In this document: positions 10,910-20,997 of the stretch, piece by piece
How positions within the stretch are numbered: position 1 is the stretch's first letter
Layout of the letters: every line of letters begins with the position of its first letter
DNA from: Mycoplasmataceae bacterium
Lineage (GTDB): Bacteria > Bacillota_I > Bacilli_A > Mycoplasmatales > Mycoplasmoidaceae
Assembly (NCBI GenBank): GCA_031275175.1
Contig: JAISPD010000002.1
Span: 1 to 39,325 of the forward strand
Reading direction: 5' to 3'
Length of the DNA: 39,325 nucleotides
The notes under the pieces: generated by a model
The model's database searches: none
The model's input: the letters and a program-made list of their open reading frames with translations, nothing else
What the model was told of the DNA's origin: nothing
Made by a program: the position numbers and the translations under genes

Positions 10910-11758
10910 GTGAAGATTAAATGAGTTAAATTATCGTTGTTTTTAAGTCTGCCGTGTTTTTCATTAATTACTGCTTGTGGAACCCATAGCGAAGTAGTGG
11001 GCGATAGTCAAATTACAGCTATCGATGTTACTGCCACTACCGATACAAAATCCATGATTAAAGTGGAACAAGAAACAACATGAAATATTTTAAATGACAC
11101 ATATACTGATGTACGTTTTGTGACCAAGGGTGAGAGTGAGAGCGTAGCAACCTACGATGCTTGAAGTGCATTGTTATTGAAATTTTCCGTGACCATTCAA
11201 TTTCAAAAAACAAATTTTAGTAATGATATTTGACAATGGTTAAATCAGCCTGGTGAATATAGTTTAAATAACGACGGCAAACCTCTCAATCAAATATTTG
11301 ATCCAAGACAAGCAGCTCGTTTGCAAATTTACTTTGATTGTTATGATGAGGTTTCTGCAACGACACCATTAGATCCTTATTCTTTCAGAACTAAACAAGT
11401 TCCATTTATTTTAAGCAGTGTTGCTAATGTCACCCAACCAGCATCATCAAGTGATGTTAATGATCCTCATACATCGTCATTAAATCAATACCTAACATTG
11501 AAGATTCTTCCTGGAAACGATGAGAATGTATTGTGAAACCTTACATGGGATGCACCGTTTGTTAATTTTATCAATAATCACTATGATGCTAGTACTGCTA
11601 ATGCTCCCGCATATGCAGATTTCAATAATTTACAATTTAAATTAATGTCAGATATTAGTGATACTGCCATTGTTACCCCTAATGGAGATGTAATTAAATT
11701 AGAAGTTCCTAAAGATAGTAATATTTATTTTGCGTTGCAAAGTAAGAAATGGACATAG
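10910..11758 (+). CDS. Lipoprotein of the ABC operon
   Basis: A 282-residue protein with a signal peptide (positively charged start, hydrophobic stretch, lipobox LITAC), so it should be lipidated at Cys and exposed outside the membrane. It uses a GTG start at 10910 preceded by AAGGAG, three bases after the upstream gene. The mature part is Asn-, Thr- and Ser-rich with no recognised domain. A role as substrate-binding or accessory protein of the exporter is inferred from position. Confidence 0.8.
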
Positions 11759-11760
11759 TT

Positions 11761-12414
11761 ATGAGATATAAATCTAAACATCGACTTTATATTTGAGGTA
11801 GCATTGGAGTTGCTGGAGCTTTTATATTGGCAACTGTTATCCCTATTACACTAAATTCCATTAGTAAAAATCATTTATCATTTACTTTTGATTATCGTAC
11901 TTCTTTTAGTGGAGATTCAAAGTATGCTAAGTATTATGGCAAGGCTCCTAGTGAATTAGGCGCAACTGATATAACAGCAGACCAATTTAATCAATTTTTA
12001 GTTAATAACAATAATGATCTTGATATGCAATTCGCGGAGATTGCTTATGGTGTACGCACTTATTTGTATTCTTTTTTTGATACTACTACTTTTGATTGGA
12101 GCGCCAAACTTTATAATTACCATCACCGAATCAATGATGGAGAATTTCAATGTCGTTATTGATTAGAAATTAATTTTAATTATTACAATCGACATCCTTG
12201 ACACAGTTATGCTTCGAAATATCGAATTCTAATTAATGAATATCGACCGTTAACTCCAGTAATTGGTGGAGATGCTTACAACGTTCACTTTGATTTGTTT
12301 TACCATTTTACACCACTCTTTAATAACTGAGGAATTATCCAATTAAATGAAAATATGTTATTTCATAGTTTAGTTTTTGCTAATGCAAAATTTGTGGAGA
12401 GTGCTAATGAATAA
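11761..12414 (+). CDS. Membrane-anchored extracellular protein of the ABC operon
   Basis: A 217-residue protein with a single N-terminal hydrophobic segment (IWGSIGVAGAFILATVIPI) and no lipobox Cys, so it is probably a signal-anchored surface protein. The remainder is rich in Tyr, Phe, Asn and His. TGA is read as Trp at several sites. It lies two bases after the lipoprotein gene and overlaps the next gene. No family is recognised. Confidence 0.7.
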
Positions 12415-12835
12415 AATAATAAAAACAGGTTTTGTATTTTCTTCAATGATGATTACATTAGGCACCGTCGCAATTAATTTAACTGCCTGTCAATCAGTTT
12501 TTGTTGTGATGCGTACTGAGTTATATGACGGTAGATATCCAGACCCAAGCACACAAATACCAGTCAATTCATTAATGGTAGAAGCAACGAATACCAAATT
12601 TATTTTGACTAATTATAAATTTGAATGAAGTGCAGTACCATCATCTGTTACGCCAATATCATATCCTTACGAAGGTTTAGAATGAAGGTACATTTTTCCA
12701 ACTTGTGAGCAAGCCTATTCAGTTAAAGTAACGGCTTCTTTTGTTTATGAACATAAAGAAATTAAAAACTCAATCAATGTACATGTTCCTATACATTATG
12801 ACGGGTGTCGAGTTAATAGCTCATACGCCGTCTAA
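12407..12835 (+). CDS. Small lipoprotein, last gene of the ABC operon
   Basis: A 142-residue protein with a lipoprotein signal peptide and lipobox NLTAC. It overlaps the preceding gene by eight bases and has GGAGAG upstream. Two later Cys residues (in FPTCEQ and DGCRV) could form a disulphide. No domain is recognised. It ends the co-directional group that starts at 7900. Confidence 0.75.
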
Positions 12836-12912
12836 GAACAGTTTTGAGGTTATCTGGGAAAACCAAACATAGAGTAATTATATAACAAACTACATTGGAG
12901 AGAACATAAAAT

Positions 12913-13533
12913 ATGTGAATTGTAATTTTAGTAATCGTAATCGTCACTATTATTGTTATTTCATCCGTTATATTTGGTGTTAAAAAATATAAACGGCACG
13001 AAAAATTACTTCATAGCAATAAAACACTAGAGGAAAAATATCAAAACTTGAGATTAAAAATCCAAATCATTCCTGAAAAAAACCACGAAGTTAATTTACA
13101 TGAGATAGTAAAGTTTAAAGAAGATTGAGAATACATTCAAAAATGCGTCAAAAACTATTCTAGACATCTAGCTAACCAAAACGGAATGGGCAAGTGTTGT
13201 TATTGTAATAAAGTTTATAGAATCGGTTTAATCGAATGTCATGAAGAATGAGATTGAGATGTCGATACTCATAAACAATTATTAAAAAGGGTTGTACCTG
13301 TTTGTCCTTTTTGTCACAATGTTGTTCATTTTGGCCAAGGTGATGAGGGGTTTAGACGATTAGCTTATTCATGATTGAAGTATATTGATAAATTCAATGA
13401 TGAACAAAGCGAGGCATATCGAAATTACATTTATAACATTCAACGAACATTATACGATCCAATCAAGTTCGAATTTGACGAAACATCAATAAATCGAATT
13501 AAAGCATGAGCTAGTAAATATGAAAGAATCTAA
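12913..13533 (+). CDS. Membrane-anchored zinc-binding HNH-like protein
   Basis: A 206-residue protein. Residues 2-21 are a hydrophobic anchor (WIVILVIVIVTIIVI). A coiled-coil region follows, then a compact Cys/His domain: CCYC, then ECHEEWDWD, then CPFCHNVVHFG. Paired CxxC motifs, the conserved E-C-H-E-x-W and a C-P-x-C-H-x-x-x-H ending match the layout of zinc-stabilised HNH endonuclease folds. Whether it cuts DNA is inference. GGAGAG precedes the ATG. It overlaps the next gene and lies at the left edge of the transfer region, so it may be the element's first gene. Confidence 0.6.
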
Positions 13534-13804
13534 CCAATTAAAAAATAATCGTATCACTAAAACTAATCCAAAGGGTGCAGGACGCAAATTCGGAACTGGT
13601 GTTAATTATGTAGGACAAAAGTTTGCGGGATGAACAGTGATTAGAGAAGTTGAGCGGTTAGGGATAAAACGAAAAACTTATTGAGAATTACAATCGCCAG
13701 ATGATCCAAATTTAAAAATAATTTTAAGAGTGGATACAATGAAAAAATTTGCAAACAAAAAAATTTGAAGTGTTAAAAGGCATTCTAAACCATTAACTTG
13801 ATAA
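13520..13804 (+). CDS. Small basic protein, possible DNA-binding partner of the HNH-like gene
   Basis: A 94-residue Lys/Arg-rich protein starting inside the HNH-like gene. The segment VGQKFAGWTVIREVERLG resembles the G-x-x-F-G-x-W-T-V-I opening of small DNA-binding domains found beside HNH homing endonucleases in phages, but the expected Cys residues are absent. The frame needs TGA as Trp. The link to nucleic acid binding is tentative. Confidence 0.5.
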
Positions 13805-13822
13805 TTTAAAAAATATCTTTTT

Positions 13823-13875
13823 TTGTATAAAACATATTTTTTTTGTATACTTATACCTACGGCTCAAATTAAAAT
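13823..13875 (+). promoter_or_regulatory. Transfer-operon promoter P1 with CCTACGG leader
   Basis: TTGTAT (13823-13828), a 17-base spacer and TATACT (13846-13851) form a clear promoter. CCTACGGCTCAAATTAAAA follows at 13856-13874, directly before the ATG at 13876. The same 19-base leader follows the promoter of the coupling-protein gene at 26114-26132. No Shine-Dalgarno is present. Confidence 0.7.
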
Positions 13876-14190
13876 ATGAAGTTATTTGATATACCCGATA
13901 TAAAAACCGAAGCGCAACAAAAGCGACTAAAACAAAGATGTTTTTGATTAAAAATGGGTTGATTATTATTTTTAGTTTTTGGTATTGCATTATCGCTATC
14001 TGGTATTTTTATCTTTATTAGTAAGTTAAATGATAAATTTCATACTGATGCAGTGGTTATGTTAATCTTTGGATTAATCGCATTGGCATTATTTGCAGTT
14101 ACATATGTCATTTTTTATCGCAAGCGATTAGGAATTAAAAACTATGGTTCAAATTACACGAATGCGATTAAACGTGAAGGAGATGAATAA
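13876..14190 (+). CDS. Small two-span membrane protein of the transfer operon
   Basis: A 104-residue protein with a basic, Gln-rich cytoplasmic start, a hydrophobic segment (MGWLLFLVFGIALSLSGIFI), a short loop and a second segment (AVVMLIFGLIALALFAVTYV), ending in a basic tail. It is the first gene after promoter P1 and overlaps the next by one base. Position and topology suggest a part of the conjugation channel, but no family is recognised. Confidence 0.65.
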
Positions 14191-14504
14191 TGCCACTACC
14201 CCCGCTTTGGCAAGAATTAGTACAAGTAGTTTTAGGTGGTAACCAAAAACTTGGTAATGCGATTTATTGATATGTTGAATGGAGTCAAATTGCTTTACTC
14301 ATTGGATTTGCCATTGGCACGGCCGCATTTTTGGGAATTATGTCTTTACGAATTTTAGTTTCAGGCGATCCAGAAAAGAAGAAGAAATTAAAACTTGATA
14401 TGTATCGACCATTGCATAGCTTCATTTTTGTGTTTTTGTGTCTGGTGGGGGCACAACTAATATGGAATGTTTTTGTACCAACAATTTGAGCATTAAAAGG
14501 GTAA
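14190..14504 (+). CDS. Two-span membrane protein, possible VirB2/TrbC-like subunit
   Basis: A 104-residue protein with two hydrophobic segments (IALLIGFAIGTAAFLGIMSL and SFIFVFLCLVGAQLIWNVFV) separated by a short Lys-rich loop (GDPEKKKKLKL). Two spans joined by a small basic cytoplasmic loop is the layout of VirB2/TrbC pilin-like proteins. Similarity at sequence level is not evident, so this is topological inference. It is coupled to the upstream gene by a TAATG overlap. Confidence 0.55.
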
Positions 14505-14551
14505 ATATGTTAGTAAAAGTGTTGGATACAAAGAAAAATTAAGGAGTAAAT

Positions 14552-14716
14552 ATGAACAAAGAAAGTAAGGCAGTGAATCTGTTTATTCAAAAAGTTATGG
14601 AAAATGTAAAAAACTATAGCCCAGATTTTAAGTCTCAAATAGCAGGTGTGTTACTAGAAACAGCGATACAACTGAGTGATGAACCTATCACATTAGGGAA
14701 ATTAAAGGAGGAATAA
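14552..14716 (+). CDS. Small cytoplasmic protein
   Basis: A 54-residue, probably helical protein with AAGGAG before its ATG at 14552. Its own 3' end contains the Shine-Dalgarno (AAAGGAGG) of the next gene, so the two are translated in tandem. No family is recognised. Confidence 0.55.
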   Translation: MNKESKAVNLFIQKVMENVKNYSPDFKSQIAGVLLETAIQLSDEPITLGKLKEE

Positions 14717-14718
14717 AA

Positions 14719-14895
14719 ATGAAAAAAGAAAATAAGTATTGTGGTTTCAATAACATGAACGAATTAGCTGCAGCTGTTAAACAAGCTGTTGACAAAGCCT
14801 CAAAAAAAGACAAAGGAAAAAATAAATCTAACAAACAAATCTCTGGGTTTTCAAATAAAGACGAAAATGAAAAAGAACACGAGATGGAGATGTAG
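14719..14895 (+). CDS. Small charged protein with Glu/Met-rich end
   Basis: A 58-residue protein with an Ala/Lys-rich helix (NELAAAVKQAVDKASKKDKG) and a charged tail ending EHEMEM. Similar short acidic endings occur in other proteins of this element (KHEMEN, KEMEKK, ERELEI); see findings. Function is unknown. Confidence 0.55.
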   Translation: MKKENKYCGFNNMNELAAAVKQAVDKASKKDKGKNKSNKQISGFSNKDENEKEHEMEM

Positions 14896-14901
14896 GACGA
14901 T

Positions 14902-17900
14902 ATGAAACATATAAAATCTTGAATATCAATTTTAGCAATCGGCACTTGTGTTACATCAATTGGAGTATGAACTGGAATTAATAAACATACTAATTACACC
15001 AAACAATCTTTTGATCACAACAAAAGCACTACAGCAGAAATAGAAAATAATTTAAAAGTTGTCAAAAATACTAATGGTTCTGCACATATTAGTGGACAAT
15101 GAACTCCACAATATGATAGTAATTTTGAATTTGATATTGGAAGCGGTAAACGTGTATGCGTTGGTAACAATGGGAAGCTTCAATTAGATTTTGATATGAA
15201 CTTGGATTTGTTGCAGCAAAAATATCCGTTATATCAAACACTTCAAACCATGCCTTTCAAGGTTTTAGCAGATCAAGGTATTATCACCAATCAAAATGTA
15301 TCAATGCAAAATTTTGATAAAAGTGGCGGATCAGGTGGTGCCACAGCTAAAGGTTGAGCATTAAGGACAAAAGGAGATTTTGAATGGGGCAATCATACGT
15401 TTAATTCTACTGCTCATTACCCGTCAGGAAACAATTCAACATCAATGCCTGTTTCAATAGAATGAAGCGACTATTCTAGCGATCCAAGTTTTTATGTTAA
15501 TTATAGTTATTCTGAATTTTCCATCAAATGAACTGATGTGGCTATGGGGTTTAGATTAAATGATTTTTGGAGTAACATGACGATTACAATTGATAATAAC
15601 AATACATTTACTATTAACGACAATTTTTCAGAGATCGGAATATGAGGTAATAGTCATAGTGATACTTCAGTCGATAATTGACATACTGATGGTCAAGGTA
15701 CTACCCAAACCATGCAATTAACTAATCAAGGTAGTATTTCACCAACAATGTTGAATTCAGATTCATTTGATAAACGATATTTAACAATTGTTGATCCAAT
15801 TAAAACTGGTGAATGGATTGATAGTCAAACAGAACCACATCCTGGTGAAATGCGTGGCCATTTTGGATTACAACTAAATAAACCGTATATTGGCGCGACA
15901 TTAATGGCTTGAGATACTTGGGATAATGAATTAGCTAACTATCACCAAGATCCAAACACAGGTACTTGGACCAGCAATTGACAAAATGATCAAACTCATA
16001 TCATGTTGAATTGATACAACAAAATGATTACTACATATGGTGACGGTACAGAAGAAACAGTGAATCGATTTAATGCGATTGATCAAGCAATAAAAGAAGG
16101 GAAAATAATTAATCAAACGATGTCTGATGTAATAGATTGACAGATACCAAACAATCCCGATGGCGAAACAGTTAATAACTATGATGACGATCAAGCCCAA
16201 TATTCATTGGATAATTTTTTAAGATTACATTTTAGCGAATCGAACTTTAATCAATTTCAGTCCGAATTAGAATCATTACCTGTAATAGACTGAAAAACTA
16301 ATGCAGATAAATTTGGATTAGCAACTGATGGTACACAAAGTTCATTAGGTTGAGAAAATTATTCCGATACAATTGAATCGTTGTTGTCACAAAACATCAC
16401 TTATAACTGAACTTACCAAGCAACTAATGATGTTCATCCAACTTATAATTTAAATGGGACACTCACATTTTCATTGCCAGAATTGTGCGGTTATAGAACA
16501 TCTCAAGCGGTTGATCCACTCTCGTGTGATGAAATTCAAGCCGACAATGACGGGCAAGATTCAATTGAATATGCAATTTCAGAATGTGATGCGACTGACC
16601 AAACATCATTCGGTGGTTGAGATTGACCTACTGGTGGTAAAGATCATTTAGGTTTGTATGGGAAAGGTATTTCAGATTCATCGGCCCAAATTTATAATTT
16701 GAACGGAGACAAAATTTTCACATACAAAATTCAACCGTTTGCTGATGTTGATGCAATTCAATTTGCAAATTTAGATCAAATTAGCCAAACTAATACTGTT
16801 GAACCAAGTTATTTAATTAACCCTGCTACACCTGGTAATTGTAAATACAATGGTGGAACTGGTGATTGGGACGAAACAACGTGAACAACATTTTTAAATT
16901 ACCTATACTCACTACCCGCTGATCAAATTGCAGCTGCACTAACTGCAAGACAAATTACCCCACCAACTGCTTTAGGATTAGGGACAGTAGTAAATTTTGA
17001 TTACCATGTCTTCATGTGAGTAAAACCCGATTACCAATCTGAAATTACTTCTGTTGATAATTTAATTGATACAACTCAGCCAATTACATATAGTGGGTCA
17101 GCCACCAATGGGACATTAACAATTAATTTTACAACTATGGATGGTGTTGCCCAAACTATGAATGATATGACTTTTGCTAAGCAGTTCCAAATTTGAAACA
17201 CTAACTTATGAGATAAACCAAATAACGATCCGAGTTATTATGCAGATCCCAATAATGTTAATGACTTTTGATCACAACTCATAAACTACAACCAAACCGT
17301 ACCAACTCCTGGTGGTCATGGACAAAGTTATTTGTGAGAAACTAATATATCTCAACAAGCATTCCAATCCGCTTTTAGTGGTTCGCCAGATTTTAGTGGA
17401 ACTAGTGATGATAGTGACACATTACAAGTTACGTTTGGTAATATGTGAAAATATATTCCTTCGTTTTTATGAAGACAAATCACGCCCGATGATGCTGATC
17501 GAGCAAATGTAACGATTACTTCAACTAATTTTGCACCAACTGAAAGTATTCATGAAAGTTTCCAAAATGACAAACAATCGTATATTCAAAACAATGTTGC
17601 ATACATTGTTAAGGATAAATATCATGCAATTGTTATAGCTGGCGTTAAAAACGACGCAGGTGATACAGCACAATGATTTTATAGCTACAATGGCGTTGAA
17701 AACAATACCACTCCACCAGATGGTGTAACAGTTAGTGCTGGTAATCCATACACTCAAGATGATGTAACATACTATCCAATGACTTACACGTTAACGAATG
17801 ATATTCAATCAGACTTTAGTTTTGTCGTATGATCCAAAGCTGGAACTCATGGTTCATTAGCTGATGGTTTGCAAATTACAGCAACTACCACTCCGCCTAC

Positions 17901-18081
17901 ACCTGCGCACAATAGTTCAAGTCAAGTTGGGATTATTGTTGGTTCAATTTTAGGTGGTAGTCTAGTTATTGCTGGTGGAACTGTGGGCACAATATACATT
18001 AAGCGTCGTCGTGGTAGTAGTGGAACTAAGAGTGAGTCGCGTAAAACAAAACGACAACGTGCCACAGACTTTAACGAATAA
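14902..18081 (+). CDS. Large surface protein of the transfer operon, candidate mating adhesin
   Basis: A 1,059-residue protein and the largest gene here. An N-terminal signal or anchor segment (WISILAIGTCVTSIGVWTGI) is followed by about 950 residues rich in Asn, Thr, Asp, Ser and Trp, typical of an extracellular beta-rich domain. A single membrane span (VGIIVGSILGGSLVIAGGTV) lies near the C-terminus, then IKRRR and a basic cytoplasmic tail. About 40 TGA codons are used as Trp and the frame never breaks. Spiroplasma plasmids are known to carry adhesin-like proteins with this topology next to tra genes, so a role in donor-recipient contact is plausible. No domain was recognised. Confidence 0.75.
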
Positions 18082-18083
18082 TC

Positions 18084-19916
18084 ATGCCTGCAATCATTAT
18101 TGCCGTTATTGGTGCTTTACTTAGTGTTGTTTTAATGCCAATCGCATTTGCGATGTCAGTTTGAGCACCAATGATTATGGGTAATGCTTTTTATACCATC
18201 TATACATATTTAGGCGGGGCACAATTATCAAGAATGTTTTTTGGAACCACCGCAGATGCTGGCCATTTTAATTTTGCGATTGATTGACAAAATCCATATG
18301 TGCAATTTTTGTTAGCAATGTTAATTATTGGGGTGATTGGTTTTGGGATTTTTTGTGGTTTAAAAGCTTTGACAATTTTTACTAGTAGTGGTAAGAGATA
18401 TTCAATCGGGATTGGTCGTTTGGCTTATGGAATAGTCGGGGTGATTGGGATACCAGTTATTTTTACAATTGTGTTAACTGTCGCAAACATGTTGTTTACG
18501 GTTTTTAGCCCAGATTTGGCCAAAGCGTTTATTACGACACAACAAATTGCTGTCATTAAAACTTATATCGATCAACAATTAAGTAGCATTAGTAGTATTG
18601 TGGGGCAACCCGTTGATTGACAAGGTTCAACCACTTTAGCAGATAGTTTAGATAAATTAATCACACAATTAAATACAATTTACACTAATGCATCACAAGA
18701 AGGAAATAGTGATTTAGCAGCAAGTTGTAGTAATTTAATCAGCGAATTAAACACATTACGACCAATGTGTGAACAAGGCTGATGAACTACTTTATCAGAT
18801 AGTTTTGATTCATCATTTACTAATATTTCATGAGCATCTGGAGGTAATGCACGAGCACCTGATGACTGGTGGAATAGTTTTTCTACCAATTACAACAAGA
18901 TTTTTTCTTTTCAATCTGCATGAGTGAATTTTAATAATGATTTGCAAAGCTTGGTTGATAAATATAGTAGTAGACAAGATGTCGCACCATTAAATCAGTG
19001 GCTATCAGATATTAAAGGAGGTGGCACTATTACTGCTAATTGTGTGTGATATTACTTCAGTGATTGAACTCCAACCGGTAGTTTTTTGCATTTAAGTGTT
19101 ATCAACCAATTAATGCAAGGTTTGCAAGATTCGGCTGGAAAAATTAACGATCCGCAAAAATCACTAAACTATTTGTTTGATTGTGCTAATCCAACGGCTG
19201 AATTTACTTTATTTGTACAAATTTTTCACTATACAACTGGTTCAAGTTCTAACAACTGAAAGGACTTTGCAATTTATTATGGAGCGGGTTTTGAATTATG
19301 AAGAATGCCACAAATGATTATGGGGGCGGCTAGTGCAGTAATTATTGCTGGGGCAATGTACAACTACGGGTGGTATATGTGTAAGCGAGTAATTGATTTA
19401 GCAATATTATGGGCCACTTCAATTTGGTTTGGTTTTACAGATTTAGGTGAAGGAATTCAATTTCGTGCTACCCAGCGTTTGATATGATCAAAGATTTTTT
19501 CAATTGTCATCATTCAGGCTGTGTTTATGCTAGTCACAATTGTTATGAATATGAATTTTTTTAGCGACTTAATGGGTGGTAATGCCTATGCATCAGGTGC
19601 ATTATTAATCGGTACTAGTTTAATGTTTGGTGCTGGTTATTATGGAGCAGATGCAGTAATTGGTTTGGCATTTAATGAACCAGGGACATTAGCAAGCATT
19701 AGTTCGCAAATGCAAACGATTCGTAGTAGTGGCCAAGGCGTTGCGGCCAATGCTCAAAAAGGAACGCAAAACGTTACTGGTAGCACAGAAAGTATTGTTG
19801 GCGGCGGCGGTAAAATTACTGGTTCAATGCATGATCGCTTCGGTGTGGTGGGTCGTAATCGTTTAGCTGAAGCAAAGCAAACACGACTATCGGCTAAAGC
19901 CGCGAAAGGAGGATAA
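18084..19916 (+). CDS. Polytopic VirB6/TrbL-like channel protein
   Basis: A 610-residue membrane protein. The first 170 residues hold about three hydrophobic spans, followed by a polar extracellular domain of about 220 residues with several Cys. At least four more spans then precede a Gly/Ala/Ser-rich, basic cytoplasmic tail (SIVGGGGKITGSMHDRF). An N-terminal large loop plus a C-terminal cluster of spans and a flexible tail is the layout of VirB6/TrbL-type inner-membrane channel subunits of type IV secretion systems. It sits two bases after the surface-protein gene and upstream of a VirB3-like and the VirB4 gene, the expected neighbours. Confidence 0.65.
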
Positions 19917-19917
19917 A

Positions 19918-20367
19918 ATGATCGGACCAAATGATGTAGGGATGTTTGTGCCATCGGTACCAAATCCAAGAAAACAGCGACTGGTATGAAAAGGTCGATT
20001 GAGTTTATTAGATTTAGTGGTGGCAATACCGTTACTAATAGTTTGACTGGTGTTGTTGTTATTGGCCAACATGCCATGATGGATGTGCTTATTAACACTT
20101 GTTGCTGATGTTTTATTAATTCTAATTTTAATTTGACCGCTTTCGGCACTGGGCAAAGAAAAACTCTATATTTATTTTTGTCGCTACTTTGCCTATTTAA
20201 TTGGGGTTAATTTTTATCGCAGCGAAAATTGAAACCCAACAGATAACACTTTAAAAGCACAAGAAGGGCTATTAGAGGCTGATAAACCAAAAACAAGTAA
20301 TTTGACTAGTGAACCACCGCAAACACGTAAAAACGAACTTAAAACTAAAAGAAAGGTAAAAAGCTAA
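19918..20367 (+). CDS. VirB3/PrgI-like membrane protein
   Basis: A 149-residue protein with a short basic N-terminus, two closely spaced hydrophobic segments (LLDLVVAIPLLIVWLVLLLL and LLTLVADVLLILILIWPLSA), then YIYFCRYFAYLIGVNFY and a basic tail. Two adjacent spans with a Tyr/Phe-rich segment just before a VirB4 gene is the pattern of PrgI/VirB3 proteins. GGAGG lies directly upstream. Its last four codons overlap the end of the opposing gene at 20364-20684. Confidence 0.55.
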
Positions 20368-20684
20368 TATATGTGTGCGTCTCTACGTTCTTTATCAGCA
20401 TCTTCTTTTTCAAATTTTATTCGTTGTTCTTCTCTATATCGAGCAATATCATTTTTTGCTTGTCTGTGGACTCAATACCAAAATAAATATGGACCTAGAA
20501 AAATCAATACTACACCCAAAAGAATTCCAATGATCATAAATGTTGTCAGAAATAATGTTGAATGTGGAAATCAAACACAACTAATTATTATGAGTAATAT
20601 TCCAGCCGGTGAAAAAAGTAAAAATCTTCACCTTTCTCTTTTAGCATCGTCCATTATTTTTTCTGGTTTTACCCTATCACCCAT
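20364..20684 (-). CDS. Two-span membrane protein encoded against the transfer operon
   Basis: A 106-residue protein on the minus strand inside an otherwise plus-strand operon. A basic start (MGDRVKPEKIMDDAKRERW) leads into two hydrophobic segments and a long charged helical tail (RQAKNDIARYREEQRIKFEK). Three TGA codons read as Trp support this frame over the opposing plus-strand open frame at 20371-20715, which looks like its shadow. A minus-strand TATAAT (20700-20695) ends ten bases before the ATG and there is no Shine-Dalgarno. It could be an entry-exclusion or regulatory membrane protein; this is speculation. Confidence 0.6.
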
Positions 20685-20718
20685 TACAAAAAGTATTATA
20701 AAGTTATCTATTTAAACC

Positions 20719-20991
20719 ATGAAATTTATTTTTTTACAGTACATCAAAGATTCAGCAGAACATAGCAGGGTTAAAGTGTCAATTCCACTATTACCTAGAC
20801 ATCCGATGATTGAATTTTTTGATGAAAATATGAACGAAATGTATATCACTCCAAAAGAATTGATTAAAGGATTAAAAGAAGGCAAAATTATTAAAATGAC
20901 AATTGAATATGATGAAAAATCATCAAAAGAGTGGGAAGAGAAATCAACAGATGAGGCATTAGAGAAGAAGTGAAAGGAACTAATGAAATAA
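20719..20991 (+). CDS. Small acidic protein before virB4
   Basis: A 90-residue protein starting KFIFLQYIKDSAEHSRV and ending in a charged helix containing KSSKEWEEKSTDEALEKK. The KEWEEK core also occurs in the shared tail of the two toxins, though in Glu/Lys-rich sequence this may be chance. The frame needs TGA as Trp at 20971. It is divergent from the minus-strand gene at 20364-20684 and lies seven bases before virB4. No family is recognised. Confidence 0.6.
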
Positions 20992-20997
20992 ATAACC

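Noticed and set aside
16454-16651. A Cys/His-containing open frame (MGHSHFHCQNC) inside the surface-protein gene.
   Set aside because: The main frame is unbroken through this region; this frame is an off-frame shadow.
20371-20715. A 114-residue plus-strand open frame starting MCASLRSLSAS.
   Set aside because: The opposite strand encodes a more protein-like membrane protein with TGA-Trp codons; the plus frame is its shadow.
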